This document shows positions 53,126-61,352 of a stretch of DNA of 64,000 nt, one piece after another. Position 1 is the stretch's first letter. The number at the start of each line of letters is the position of its first letter. The position numbers were made by a program, and so were the translations under genes. The notes below the pieces were generated by a model. That model saw only the letters and a program-made list of their open reading frames with translations, did no database searches and was not told the origin of the DNA. This DNA comes from Asticcacaulis sp. AC402 (GTDB lineage: Bacteria; Pseudomonadota; Alphaproteobacteria; Caulobacterales; Caulobacteraceae), in contig NZ_AWGC01000004.1 of the NCBI RefSeq assembly GCF_000495835.1, forward strand, positions 62,001 to 126,000, written 5' to 3'.

Positions 53126-53278
53126 GGCACCGGCCACCCCGCTGCCCATCGCCCTGGGGAGGAGAAGTAGCTGAACATTCAGATTTTTGTTCTTGCGGTC
53201 ATATCTGTGCGGCCTGAGCGCGGGGATATTCATGGTCGCACTTTGCGAGTCCCAGCAGGGGATTGCACCACGGGCCAG

Positions 53279-53379
53279 TTATCCACACATGTGGATTGTC
53301 CGAACACTACATATAGATATATGTGGACAGTCGCAATTTCCCTTCACACCATATATTGCGGTTTTTAACTCTTCGTTTA
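53279..53379. promoter_or_regulatory. gcrA upstream region with DnaA-box pair and CtrA-like site
   Basis: The gap 53126-53504 holds no gene. TTATCCACA at 53279-53287 is a consensus DnaA box, forming an inverted pair with TGTGGAT at 53290-53296. A third related site, TGTGGACA, is at 53322-53329. TTAA-N7-TTTA at 53365-53379 is one base off the CtrA full site TTAA-N7-TTAA. In C. crescentus, DnaA activates and CtrA represses gcrA, so the layout fits that circuit. Confidence 0.55.
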
Positions 53380-53504
53380 CTATCTATAGGTGGCTGGGGA
53401 GCAGGTCCATACGGACATGTCTACATATTGTGGTGTGATGCCTTGCGATCCGCAAGTGATTTCGCCGCTGTGATGGCCCGGAAGTGGCTATGGGAGAGTG
53501 AAAC

Positions 53505-54032
53505 ATGAGTTGGACTGACGAACGCGTCGAAACCCTGAAGAAGCTCTGGCAAGAAGGCCATTCGGCCAGCCAGATCGCCAAGCAGCTGGGTGGCGTCACC
53601 CGTAATGCCGTGATCGGCAAGGTGCATCGTCTTGGTTTGTCGGGGCGCGCCGCGCCGTCGCAGCCGACCCGCCCGCTGTACAAACCGTCGCGGCCAGCCC
53701 GTCCGGCGATCTCGCATGCGGCCAGCCCGACCCATGCCGCGCCGCAGCCGCGCCGCACCGAACCGGTGATTTCGCGCCCGGTCATATCGACTCCGGTCGT
53801 GCCCTATGTCGAAGCGCCCGGCACGGCAACCGTGCTCACGCTCGGCGCCAAGATGTGCAAGTGGCCTATCGGCGACCCGTCCTCGGACAGCTTCTCGTTC
53901 TGCGGCCGCCGAGCCGATGACGGCACCCCGTACTGCGTCGAGCACGCCCGGGTCGCCTATCAGCCGTCGCAAAAGACCAAGAAGCGCGACACAGGCGCGG
54001 ATCTGTCGCGCAACCTGCGCCGCTATCTGTAA
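53505..54032 (+). CDS. gcrA: Cell cycle regulator GcrA
   Basis: A 175-residue protein. The N-terminal HTH (MSWTDERVETLKKLWQEGHS, ASQIAKQLGGVTRNAVIGKVHRLGL) is the diagnostic GcrA DNA-binding domain. A Pro/Ala-rich linker follows (residues 48-110). The C-terminal sigma-70-binding part is MCKWPIGDPSSDSFSFCGRR, then PYCVEHARVAYQ with paired Cys. GcrA acts with CcrM methylation as an RNA polymerase/sigma-70 cofactor controlling division and polarity genes, including podJ-type targets. Confidence 0.96.
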   Translation: MSWTDERVETLKKLWQEGHSASQIAKQLGGVTRNAVIGKVHRLGLSGRAAPSQPTRPLYKPSRPARPAISHAASPTHAAPQPRRTEPVISRPVISTPVVPYVEAPGTATVLTLGAKMCKWPIGDPSSDSFSFCGRRADDGTPYCVEHARVAYQPSQKTKKRDTGADLSRNLRRYL

Positions 54033-54073
54033 GAGACTCGGTCTCGCAGCTTTTCGCCAAAGCTGATATGATG

Positions 54074-54106
54074 CCCCGCCGTTCCTGACGGCGGGGTCTC
54101 TTTTTG
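54074..54106 (+). terminator. Rho-independent terminator after gcrA
   Basis: CCCCGCCG (54074-54081) pairs with CGGCGGGG (54089-54096), with a 7-base loop, followed by TCTCTTTTT. It lies 42 bases after the gcrA stop. Confidence 0.85.
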
Positions 54107-54116
54107 GGGGGAAAGC

Positions 54117-54749
54117 ATGTCACCGGCGGTCTATGCCGCGCTCGAACGTCTTTACGACGAATTCGCCGCGCCCCGGCCACGGTACATCGACGCCTGCCCG
54201 TGCTGCAAGGACCCGGAGCATTACCGTAAAATCCTGTCTAAGCCTTTGCGGGACATTATGGCTGGCGATATCGACGCCTATGTCGGCTCGGCCTTCTACA
54301 CCGCCGGTGAGGTGGCCGACTGGCGCTACTACCTGCCACGGCTGCTTGAACTGTCGGTCGATTATGGCCAGGAAGACCGTTATTTCGGCCCCGAGACAAC
54401 CCTGGGCAAACTGCCACTGGCGGGCTGGGGCAAATGGCACAAGAGCGAACGCGCCGCCATAATCGCGTTCGTCGAAGCCTGGTATGATCTGGTCATCGAA
54501 GAAGTGCCAGCCGATGGCATGAAAATCGACGATCTGTTGTGCGGAATCGCCCGCGCCGACATCCCACTCAAACCCTATCTCGACAAACTGGCCGGAAAAC
54601 TCGAAGCTTTGGTTGCCTATTGCGAACACCAAAGCGTCTATCTCGACAAGAAGGATCGCCTTTGCAATGCCTTCTGGAATAACGCGCACGAGGGTGAGGC
54701 CCAGGTCATCGCCTTTCTGCGCGCCGAACCAGTGGCGGGGCTTCTTTAG
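54117..54749 (+). CDS. Hypothetical soluble protein with CPCC motif
   Basis: A 210-residue protein without signal or TM segment. Near residue 27 it has the motif DACPCCKDPEH, a possible metal site. The rest is helical (LRDIMAGDIDAYVGSAFYTAGEVADWRYYLPRLLELS, WGKWHKSERAAIIAFVEAW). The N-terminal part with a CPCC turn followed by DWRYYLPRLLEL recalls a conserved but uncharacterised bacterial family. GGGGGGAAAG precedes ATG 54117. The stop overlaps the convergent apaG stop. Confidence 0.75.
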   Translation: MSPAVYAALERLYDEFAAPRPRYIDACPCCKDPEHYRKILSKPLRDIMAGDIDAYVGSAFYTAGEVADWRYYLPRLLELSVDYGQEDRYFGPETTLGKLPLAGWGKWHKSERAAIIAFVEAWYDLVIEEVPADGMKIDDLLCGIARADIPLKPYLDKLAGKLEALVAYCEHQSVYLDKKDRLCNAFWNNAHEGEAQVIAFLRAEPVAGLL

Positions 54750-55141
54750 TTCAGCACACGCCGGATATCGGGCAAATCCAGCGAGAAATCCGGAATCTTC
54801 ACCCGCAGCGCCACGCCGTCGTCGCGTTCGAACATGTAATAGCCGCCCATCGAGCCCGATGGCGTCGGCAGCGGACAGCCGGACGAATAGGTATAGGCCT
54901 GCCCGGGCCGCAGAATCGGCACCTCACCGACGACACCCGGACCTTCGACCACCTGGACCCGGCCCAGCCCGTCCATAATGTCCCAGTGGCGCGTCTTTAG
55001 CTGCACCACCTCATCCGATCCATTGATCAGCGTGATGTGATAGGCCCACAGATAGCGGTCATCGTGACCGCTTTCCTCCTGGGGGACATAATCGACCTCG
55101 ACGCTGACGGTGATACCGTGACTGGTGTGCTGATAGGGCAT
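54746..55141 (-). CDS. apaG: ApaG protein
   Basis: A 131-residue protein of fibronectin-III-like fold. ITVSVEVDYVPQEES, RYLWAYHITLINGSDEVVQLKTRHW, VQVVEGPGVVGEVPILRPGQAYTYSSGCPLPTPSGSMGGYYMF are complete family blocks (given in part). ApaG is linked to Co/Mg efflux phenotypes in enterobacteria; the biochemical role is unclear. Confidence 0.94.
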   Translation of the reverse strand: MPYQHTSHGITVSVEVDYVPQEESGHDDRYLWAYHITLINGSDEVVQLKTRHWDIMDGLGRVQVVEGPGVVGEVPILRPGQAYTYSSGCPLPTPSGSMGGYYMFERDDGVALRVKIPDFSLDLPDIRRVLN

Positions 55142-55213
55142 GCTTATCTTCTTGCTGAGACCGGCGACCTCTCTTAAAGATTGATCCTCCTAAAGAAAAG
55201 AGACAAGCCTTAC

Positions 55214-56248
55214 ATGAGTTCTCATTCCGCCGTCGCCAACCTTCCCCTTCCGCAAGGCATTCTGCCGATGCAGCATCTGGCGGCCCTGGTCGAGGCGGGT
55301 GTGGTGGCGAGCGACACGCCGCTCGAGTCCGACCAGATCCAGCCGGCGAGCATAGACCTGCGGCTGGGTGCGCGGGCGTGGCGGGTGCGGGCCTCGTATC
55401 TGCCGCGTGGCCGAACGGTAGCGGATCGGCTGAAGGACGTGGTGATGCACGAGATGGACCTGAGCAAGGGCGCCGTCTTCGAGTCCGGGTGCGTCTATAT
55501 CGCGGAATTGCAGGAACGTCTCAACCTGCCGCGCGGCATCACCGCGCGCGCCAACCCGAAATCCTCGACCGGCCGGGTTGATGTTTTCGTGCGCCTGCTG
55601 TCGGACCGCGGCGACCTGTTCGATGACGTCGTCGAAGGTTATTGCGGTCCGATCTATGTTGAGATCGCTCCCCAGACCTTTTCCGTCCTGGCGCGGACCG
55701 GGACGCGGCTGAACCAGTTGCGCCTGAAACGCGGCCACTCGCCCAAGCTCTACACCTTCGACTGCGGCGTCGACCTGACCGGCGAGCTGGTCGGCTTTCG
55801 GGCGCGGCGCCATGCCGGCATTATCGACCTGGACCATATCGAAGGCCATGATCCGCGCAAATACTGGGAACCCCTTTATCAGAGCGCCGGCCAGCTTCTG
55901 CTCGATCCGGGTGAGTTCTATATCCTGGCCTCCAAAGGCAATGTCGAGATTCCGGTTCTGGAAGCCGCCGAGATGCTGCCGATCGACCCCAGCGTCGGCG
56001 AGTTCCGCGTCCACTATGCCGGCTTCTTCGATCCGGGCTTCGGCACCAAAGAGGCTGATGCCCTGGGCTCCAAGGGCGTGCTGGAAGTGCGCTGTCACGA
56101 GACGCCCTTCCTGCTGGAAGACGGTCAGACCGTGGCGCGGCTGGTCTATGAACCGCTGACGGAACGGCCGATCAAGCTGTACGGTGAGACGGGTTCGACC
56201 TACCAGCGCCAGGGGTTGAAACTGTCCAAGCACTTCAAGCCGTGGTAA
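55214..56248 (+). CDS. dcd: 2'-deoxycytidine 5'-triphosphate deaminase, long form
   Basis: A 344-residue protein, about twice the size of E. coli Dcd, as in other alphaproteobacteria. It holds two dUTPase-like domains: the first with QIQPASIDLRLGARAWRV and ARANPKSSTGRVDVFVRLLSD, the second with GEFYILASKGNVEIP, AEMLPIDPSVGEFRVHYAGFFDPGFG, EVRCHETPFLLEDGQTVARLVYE. It deaminates dCTP to dUTP for thymidylate synthesis. ATG 55214 is the family start. Confidence 0.9.
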   Translation: MSSHSAVANLPLPQGILPMQHLAALVEAGVVASDTPLESDQIQPASIDLRLGARAWRVRASYLPRGRTVADRLKDVVMHEMDLSKGAVFESGCVYIAELQERLNLPRGITARANPKSSTGRVDVFVRLLSDRGDLFDDVVEGYCGPIYVEIAPQTFSVLARTGTRLNQLRLKRGHSPKLYTFDCGVDLTGELVGFRARRHAGIIDLDHIEGHDPRKYWEPLYQSAGQLLLDPGEFYILASKGNVEIPVLEAAEMLPIDPSVGEFRVHYAGFFDPGFGTKEADALGSKGVLEVRCHETPFLLEDGQTVARLVYEPLTERPIKLYGETGSTYQRQGLKLSKHFKPW

Positions 56249-56253
56249 AAGTC

Positions 56254-56490
56254 ATACCTCCCCGCGCTCTTCGCGTCGGGTGAGCGTAGCCGGAGTACTG
56301 CTCCGGCAAGAGAAGGACCGCACGAGGACGAAGCGCAGCGAAGGACGAGGTGTGGTGGTGGGGCGACTTCCTTTCGGAAACACTGTAATCGGCTACTCCG
56401 ACAGCAAGTCGCCCCACCACCATTTCGCTGCGCTTCACTGCGTTTCGCTTCACTCATGGTCCCCCTCCCCACCTATGGCGGGGAGGTATA
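56254..56490. repeat. Dispersed repeat R3, full-length element (about 237 bp)
   Basis: The ends are ATACCTCCCCGC and GGCGGGGAGGTAT, inverted. Inside lies a large stem: GGTGGTGGGGCGACTT (56352-56367) pairs with AAGTCGCCCCACCACC (56406-56421). A minor hairpin CCGGAG-TACTG-CTCCGG is near 56290. The first 165 bases match 29186-29321 on the minus strand. It fills the gap between dcd and the DUF817 gene, and its last GGGGAGG is the Shine-Dalgarno sequence of that gene. Confidence 0.85.
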
Positions 56491-56491
56491 G

Positions 56492-57340
56492 GTGAATACC
56501 CACCCCCTCGCCCCCTTCCTGCAACCCGCCCGACGGTGGATCCGATCGACCCTGCGCCGGCTACCGGAACCCCTGGCCGAGTTCGTCCTGTTCGGGCTGA
56601 AGATGGCGTGGTCGTGCCTGTTCGGCGCCGCCATGCTATTCCTGATCATAATTACCGCGCTGGTCTGGCCCGATAATGCCCCCGTCCATCGCTATGATTT
56701 TCTGCTGATCTGCGCCGTCCTGATCCAGGCCGCGCTGGTCTGGACGCGGCTCGAAACCCTGGACGAGGTCAAGGTCATCTTCCTCTACCATGTCACTGGC
56801 ACGGTCATGGAGATCTTCAAGACACATATGGGCTCGTGGTCCTATCCCGAAGACGCCATCTTACGCATCGCCGGTGTGCCACTGTTCACCGGCTTCATGT
56901 ACGGCAGCGTCGGCAGCTTCATCGCCCGCGCCATCCGCGTCTTCGACATGCGGTTTTCGAACTACCCCAAGGCCTGGATGACCTGGCTGCTGGCGGTGGC
57001 CATCTACATCAACTTCTTCAGTCACCACTATGTCTACGACATCCGCTACCTGCTCTTTGCGGTGGCGGCCGTGATGTTCCTGCGCTGCTTCGTCTTTTTC
57101 CGCATCGATCAGCGCGTCCATGCCATGCCATTTCTGCTGGCCGGCACGCTGACCGCATTTTTTCTGTGGCTGGCCGAAAACATCGGCACTTTCACCCGCA
57201 CCTGGCAGTACTATGGCGCCGGCGACGCCTGGAAGCCGGTCAGCCTGCACAAGATGGGGTCATGGGGCCTGCTGCTGATCATCAGCTTCGTGACGGTTTC
57301 TCTTGTCTTCCGGCCGAAAGCGCCGGACCGAGAAGCGTAA
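56492..57340 (+). CDS. DUF817 membrane protein
   Basis: A 282-residue protein with about seven TM helices. The DUF817 core is complete: EVKVIFLYHVTGTVMEIFKTHMGSWSYPED, FTGFMYGSVGSFIARA, YPKAWMTWLLAVAIYINFFSHHY, ENIGTFTRTWQYYG.G..W..VS.HKMGSW. It starts at GTG 56492, with GGGGAGG 7 bases upstream. Function unknown. Convergent with the gene at 57369. Confidence 0.88.
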   Translation: MNTHPLAPFLQPARRWIRSTLRRLPEPLAEFVLFGLKMAWSCLFGAAMLFLIIITALVWPDNAPVHRYDFLLICAVLIQAALVWTRLETLDEVKVIFLYHVTGTVMEIFKTHMGSWSYPEDAILRIAGVPLFTGFMYGSVGSFIARAIRVFDMRFSNYPKAWMTWLLAVAIYINFFSHHYVYDIRYLLFAVAAVMFLRCFVFFRIDQRVHAMPFLLAGTLTAFFLWLAENIGTFTRTWQYYGAGDAWKPVSLHKMGSWGLLLIISFVTVSLVFRPKAPDREA

Positions 57341-57368
57341 AGCGCGAGGGGTTAAGAGGCGGACGTCT

Positions 57369-58049
57369 TTATGTCGCCGCTGGATGTGACTCACAAATTC
57401 GGACCTCATACCACCGAAATCCTAGTCCCCCGGGATGTGAAATGATGCAGACCCGATCGTCGATCTGCACATTGTCGTACAGGTCGATATTGACTTTCTG
57501 CCAATCGCTCTCAGGCTTCAGGGACCAGGCTGAGAGCATAAAGTAAGGGGTAGCATAGCGGCCACTGGTCTTTTTTGCCGACACTACGACCGATTCCACA
57601 CGCCCGCGCTTATCCAGAAGCGCGTTGCCATGAACCAGCACAGCGTAAACATAGGGCACGCTACCCAGAATGATAAAACCAACAGCGCGCACCTGCAACG
57701 GCCTTTTTGACCAGCTCCACAAGGTCAGAGCCAAAGCGACAAAACACGCTGCTAGCAATGGCATTAGCCAGTCGATAAGGTTGTAGGCTGCAGTTGCTGC
57801 ACCCAAGGCGCAGCCAGGGAGTGTCGCCAGATAATAAAGCGTTGTTCGACGCATCGGATCATCTGGATCGAGCGTCAACTCGCGCCGTGAAGCCAGAACG
57901 AGACCGCATGCAACCACAGGCGCCAGCGCACACGCGGCAACGCTCCAGACCGCCGCCCGCGTCACCAGGCACGTCCCGGCCAGCAAAAGTCCAGCGAAGT
58001 TTAACCAGACCAATCTGTCCCAATCGAAACGCTTCCCCATGCCCGCCAT
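57369..58049 (-). CDS. Membrane protein related to the 45.0-46.2 kb gene
   Basis: A 226-residue protein with four TM segments up to about residue 140 and a C-terminal soluble domain (VESVVVSAKKTSGRYATPYF, VQIDDRVCIISHPGGLGFRWYEVRIC). The last 70 residues are homologous to the frameshifted tail at 46147-46251 (KDTACVKVYPGRFGWEYYDVIVC). ATG 58049 follows the regulator's stop directly. Function unknown. Confidence 0.7.
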   Translation of the reverse strand: MAGMGKRFDWDRLVWLNFAGLLLAGTCLVTRAAVWSVAACALAPVVACGLVLASRRELTLDPDDPMRRTTLYYLATLPGCALGAATAAYNLIDWLMPLLAACFVALALTLWSWSKRPLQVRAVGFIILGSVPYVYAVLVHGNALLDKRGRVESVVVSAKKTSGRYATPYFMLSAWSLKPESDWQKVNIDLYDNVQIDDRVCIISHPGGLGFRWYEVRICESHPAAT

Positions 58050-58349
58050 CTAACGCTTCTCGACCAGCTTGGACAAGGCCTCCAGATAGCCGGCGAAGGC
58101 CTGGCGGCCGGCCGGCGTGATATGCGCCCGCGTCAGGGGTTTACGCCCCTGGAAGCTCTTGACGATCTCGATATAGCCGGCCTCTTCGAGCTTGCGCAGG
58201 TGGACCGACAGGTTACCCTGCGTCGCGTCCAGAAGCGCCTTAAGCTCGTTGAAGTCGGCGGCCTCGGCATCCATCAGATAGGCCATAATGCCCAGCCTGA
58301 GGCGGCCGTGGATCGCGTCGTCCAGCCGGTTGACGTCGAAACCCGACAC
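58050..58349 (-). CDS. MarR/ArsR-like winged-helix regulator
   Basis: A 99-residue HTH protein: DDAIHGRLRLGIMAYLMDAEAADFNELKALLDATQGNLSVHLRKLEEAGYIEIVKSFQGRKPLTRAHITPAGRQAFAGYLEAL. This is the short MarR_2/HTH-27 type that often regulates a neighbouring membrane protein. GTG 58349 is preferred: GGAAAGGGCGGA precedes it and the longer ATG start at 58382 would overlap the upstream gene by 32 bases. Confidence 0.85.
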   Translation of the reverse strand: MSGFDVNRLDDAIHGRLRLGIMAYLMDAEAADFNELKALLDATQGNLSVHLRKLEEAGYIEIVKSFQGRKPLTRAHITPAGRQAFAGYLEALSKLVEKR

Positions 58350-58350
58350 G

Positions 58351-59613
58351 CTATCCGCCCTTTCCGGCACGCGACATGACATAGCCGGGCGCCGCCATCA
58401 GCACGAACAACGCGAAACCGAATACAAACAGATAGTTGCCGAGATCACGGATCAAAAAGCCCATGGTGACGGCGGTCAGGAACCAGCCCGCCGAAACCGC
58501 GCTCAGCCACAACTTGCGCCGGACGACGAAGGCGACGTACCAGCACGCGCCCTGAAAGGCCGACACCACGGCGGGGTACAGCATCCAGATCAGCTGGTTC
58601 TTCTCGCTGGCCGAGACATAGCCAAGCGCGACGCACATCGACAGGTTCGCCAGGCCGGCGCTGGCGAAGGCGCCGTTGATGGCGCGCGTGGCGGCACCGT
58701 GCATGCTGTCCTTTCGGTCGCGCCACATCATCCAGAACATGGCGCCCAGGAAGAGGGCGGTCGGCGCGAATCCGACAAACATGAAGGCCACTTCCGGCCA
58801 CGTCAGCCTAAACGCGATCGGCACCCAAAAGCCGAAACACTGGAGGCCGTAGAGCACCCCCGCAATGAAAAAGAGCTGACCCGCCCCCCTTTGAGCCTTG
58901 GGGCCTTCGGTGACCAACGCCTTCAGGAAGGCCAGATCCTTGTGCGCGCCGTCGGCCGAAGGTTCACCGACCTCGTCGGCCTTGCCCGACCGCGCCATGA
59001 TCAGGCCGGGCACCACCATCAGCACCAGCAGGGCGACACTCAGCAGCAGGAGATAACCGCCCATGTTGCGGATCAGGAAGCCCAGCGCCATGGCCGTCGC
59101 CCACCAGCCGAACGCCACACCCAGCAGCCACAACTTGCGCCGCACCATGAAGGCAACATACCAGCACGCCCCCAGGGCAGCGCAGGACACCGGCGGATAC
59201 AGCAGCCAGATCAGGAAGTTCTGCTGCGTCGCCGAGACGTAGCCGAAGACCACGCACAGGGCCAGATTGGCCAGGCCGGCGCTGGCGAAGGCCGAGTTCA
59301 GCGCCCGCGTGGCGACGCCCTGGCTAGCCTCGTTGCGATCCCGCCAGAACACCCAGCCGATGAACCCCACCAGGATCGCGATCGGCGTAACGGCGACCAT
59401 CACGTTCAACCAGCCCGGCCATTGCCAGCCAAACACGATCTGCAGCCAGTACAGGAAACACTGCGCGCTGTAAGCGGCGCCGGCGACGGCAAACACCTGG
59501 CCCGCCGTGACCTGCGCTTTCGGAGCCTGGGACACGAGGGTCTTGAGAAAGGCCAGATCTCCATGTGCCTCGTCCCTGTGGGCGTCTTCCTTTTGCAGGT
59601 CCGGGGCTTCCAT
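58351..59613 (-). CDS. Internally duplicated multi-TM membrane protein
   Basis: A 420-residue protein made of two homologous halves of about 200 residues, each with five to six TM helices. Half 1 starts DLAFLKTLVSQAPKAQVTAGQVF and half 2 DLAFLKALVTEGPKAQRGAGQLF. GVATRALNSAFASAGLANL / GAATRAINGAFASAGLANL and ACWYVAFMVRRKLWLLGVA / ACWYVAFVVRRKLWLSAVS repeat in the same order. The linker is acidic (KADEVGEPSADGAHK). It lies upstream of the HTH regulator with two bases between stop and start. Function unknown; single-half homologues are usual next to such regulators. Confidence 0.85.
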   Translation of the reverse strand: MEAPDLQKEDAHRDEAHGDLAFLKTLVSQAPKAQVTAGQVFAVAGAAYSAQCFLYWLQIVFGWQWPGWLNVMVAVTPIAILVGFIGWVFWRDRNEASQGVATRALNSAFASAGLANLALCVVFGYVSATQQNFLIWLLYPPVSCAALGACWYVAFMVRRKLWLLGVAFGWWATAMALGFLIRNMGGYLLLLSVALLVLMVVPGLIMARSGKADEVGEPSADGAHKDLAFLKALVTEGPKAQRGAGQLFFIAGVLYGLQCFGFWVPIAFRLTWPEVAFMFVGFAPTALFLGAMFWMMWRDRKDSMHGAATRAINGAFASAGLANLSMCVALGYVSASEKNQLIWMLYPAVVSAFQGACWYVAFVVRRKLWLSAVSAGWFLTAVTMGFLIRDLGNYLFVFGFALFVLMAAPGYVMSRAGKGG

Positions 59614-59685
59614 GCGCTTTTCCTGTGACGAAGCCCCCGGATGGCAAACCACCCGGGGGCCGTTGAGTGGGGGCTTCCAGACCAC

Positions 59686-60909
59686 TTACGCTTCCTGGAG
59701 GACGGGGTCAGCGCCTTTTTGGACCTTGCTGCGGCGGCCGTTAAGAATCGTGCCGATGAAAGTGTACCGCACGAAGAGTGCATAGCTCAACAGGCCGACA
59801 AACAGCGTACCGAAGATCACGATGCCGGCCTTGAATTCGACGCTCAAAGCGATGTCCTTGATCAGGTACTGGAACAGCATGACCAACGGGATGTGGACAA
59901 TATAGACCCAGTAGGACGAGTCGGCGGCGTAGCGGATCATTGGCACTTCCTTTGTCTTGAGCAGGACCCGCGCCAGGCCGATCAGGAAGAAGGTCCATGC
60001 CCAGGTCGTCAACGGATAGACCAGGCAGTAGATCGGATGGTCCGCACCGTTGACGGTGGCAAATGTCGGGGCCGGGCCGACCAGGGTCAGGCAGAGCCAG
60101 GTGCCGCCGACGGCGGCAAGGCCGTAGAGCCAGCACCGGCTGGCGAGGTGGTCCAGCAGGTCAGCCCGGCGGTGCAGCCACCAGCCAAAGGTGAAGGCCG
60201 TGGTGAAGCCGGCCACCGCCATCGCGTTCGGGATTATGCCGGTATCGGGCGTCCGGATGCCCATCCACATCATCCATTCGCTGTTGAAGTAAAAGGTCGC
60301 AGCCAAAGGCAGGGCCAGGACCAGCGTGATCAGGTCGCTCTTGGTCAGCAGTCCAACGACCTTGTCCAGCGCACGGCCCAGCGGGGCACCGATGCGGGTG
60401 ACATCGGTGATGACCTTGATGACGGCCATGCCGACATAGAACAGCAGCAAAACGTACAGGAACCACAGGTGGGTAAACGGGAAGGTGTCGGCCGTCAGGG
60501 CGGGCGGCGGTGGCGGCGGGGCGGCCGCAGCGGCGGAACCTGCCGCCGGCATATTGGCAACGATCACGAGGGTGATGATGGCAGCGAGAACCACCGGCCA
60601 GAAGGCGACCAGCGGTAGGCCGACGCGCTTCAGGCGGTTTCCAAGGAAGGCGGTCAAGGTTCCGCGCTTTTCAAGCAGCAGGCGGGCGAAGAAACCAGCC
60701 AGGACGAAGAAGGTCGTCATGCGGAAAATGTGGATGACGTAAAAGGCGATATTGGCCCCGGTCGAGGTTTCGACATCGGCGATGACCCAAAACCGCGGCT
60801 CCATGAACGACATGACGCCATGCAAGACGATGCCCAGGAACAGGGCCAGGGCGCGGACGGCGTCAAGGTCGTTCCAACGCTCCCCGCTGGTTTGAACTGA
60901 AGTGGTCAT
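59686..60909 (-). CDS. Acyltransferase 3 family membrane protein
   Basis: A 407-residue protein with ten or so TM helices. DLDAVRALALFLGIVLHGVMSF is the Acyltransferase 3 N-terminus with its essential His, and RMTTFFVLAGFFARLLLEKRG the next block (family: F.LSGF...). OpgC/glucan-modifying relatives share ADSSYWVYIVHIPLVMLFQYLIKD. It likely O-acylates an envelope glucan or lipid. An inverted repeat resembling a TetR operator lies upstream. Confidence 0.85.
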   Translation of the reverse strand: MTTSVQTSGERWNDLDAVRALALFLGIVLHGVMSFMEPRFWVIADVETSTGANIAFYVIHIFRMTTFFVLAGFFARLLLEKRGTLTAFLGNRLKRVGLPLVAFWPVVLAAIITLVIVANMPAAGSAAAAAPPPPPPALTADTFPFTHLWFLYVLLLFYVGMAVIKVITDVTRIGAPLGRALDKVVGLLTKSDLITLVLALPLAATFYFNSEWMMWMGIRTPDTGIIPNAMAVAGFTTAFTFGWWLHRRADLLDHLASRCWLYGLAAVGGTWLCLTLVGPAPTFATVNGADHPIYCLVYPLTTWAWTFFLIGLARVLLKTKEVPMIRYAADSSYWVYIVHIPLVMLFQYLIKDIALSVEFKAGIVIFGTLFVGLLSYALFVRYTFIGTILNGRRSKVQKGADPVLQEA

Positions 60910-60981
60910 GATGGGTCTCCCTACCCGTTAAAACGCGCTGTAAGCGTCGGACCCGCGTCCGATGGCGTCGATGTATATGCC

Positions 60982-61006
60982 AACTAGTTTGTTTTGTAAA
61001 CTGGTT
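60982..61006. promoter_or_regulatory. Operator-like inverted repeat upstream of the acyltransferase
   Basis: AACTAGTTT (60982-60990) and AAACTGGTT (60998-61006) match as inverted repeats in 8 of 9 positions, with a 7-base spacer. It lies about 75 bases upstream of the acyltransferase start and resembles TetR-type operators. No regulator gene is intact nearby. Confidence 0.4.
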
Positions 61007-61052
61007 TGATGAAATTGCAGTTGCGCACCTTCCGCGGTCGCGGTTAAGTGGC

Positions 61053-61342
61053 GTGCGAGGGAGCGGAAAATGCAGAAACTGCAAGGCTCTAAAAAGCGGC
61101 CAAGGCTTGATGATTGCCTTGCTGATCCTCGCCGGACTGGATGTGATGATCGGGTCGATTGGCGCCACCGCGATGGCCGTGGCACCGCCGTCGTCGGCGC
61201 GTTCAGTGACCGCTTTTCGGGACAGTGGATGGAGACAATCGTACTGGGTGGCCTCCTCGCCCGCGCCCTGGAAATTGCGGTGATTGCCCTGACCCAGGTT
61301 CACCAGCCGAGAGCAGAGGTTGTCGCCGCCACCGTCTTCTGA
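61053..61342 (+). pseudogene. Possible decayed small membrane protein gene
   Basis: The gap 60910-61352 has no intact gene. One frame gives LMIALLILAGLDVMIGSIGATAMA (61110-61180), a TM-like helix. A second frame continues GAFSDRFSGQWMETIVLGGLLARALEIAVIALTQVHQPRAEVV to TGA 61340-61342. Together they would make a small two-TM protein split by a frameshift. The evidence is compositional only. Confidence 0.25.
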
Positions 61343-61352
61343 AAGAACCGCT

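Noticed and set aside
60863-61303. A 146-codon minus-strand frame upstream of the acyltransferase
   Set aside because: Translation is Arg/His/Ser-rich, overlaps the acyltransferase start and the operator-like palindrome, and has no motif.
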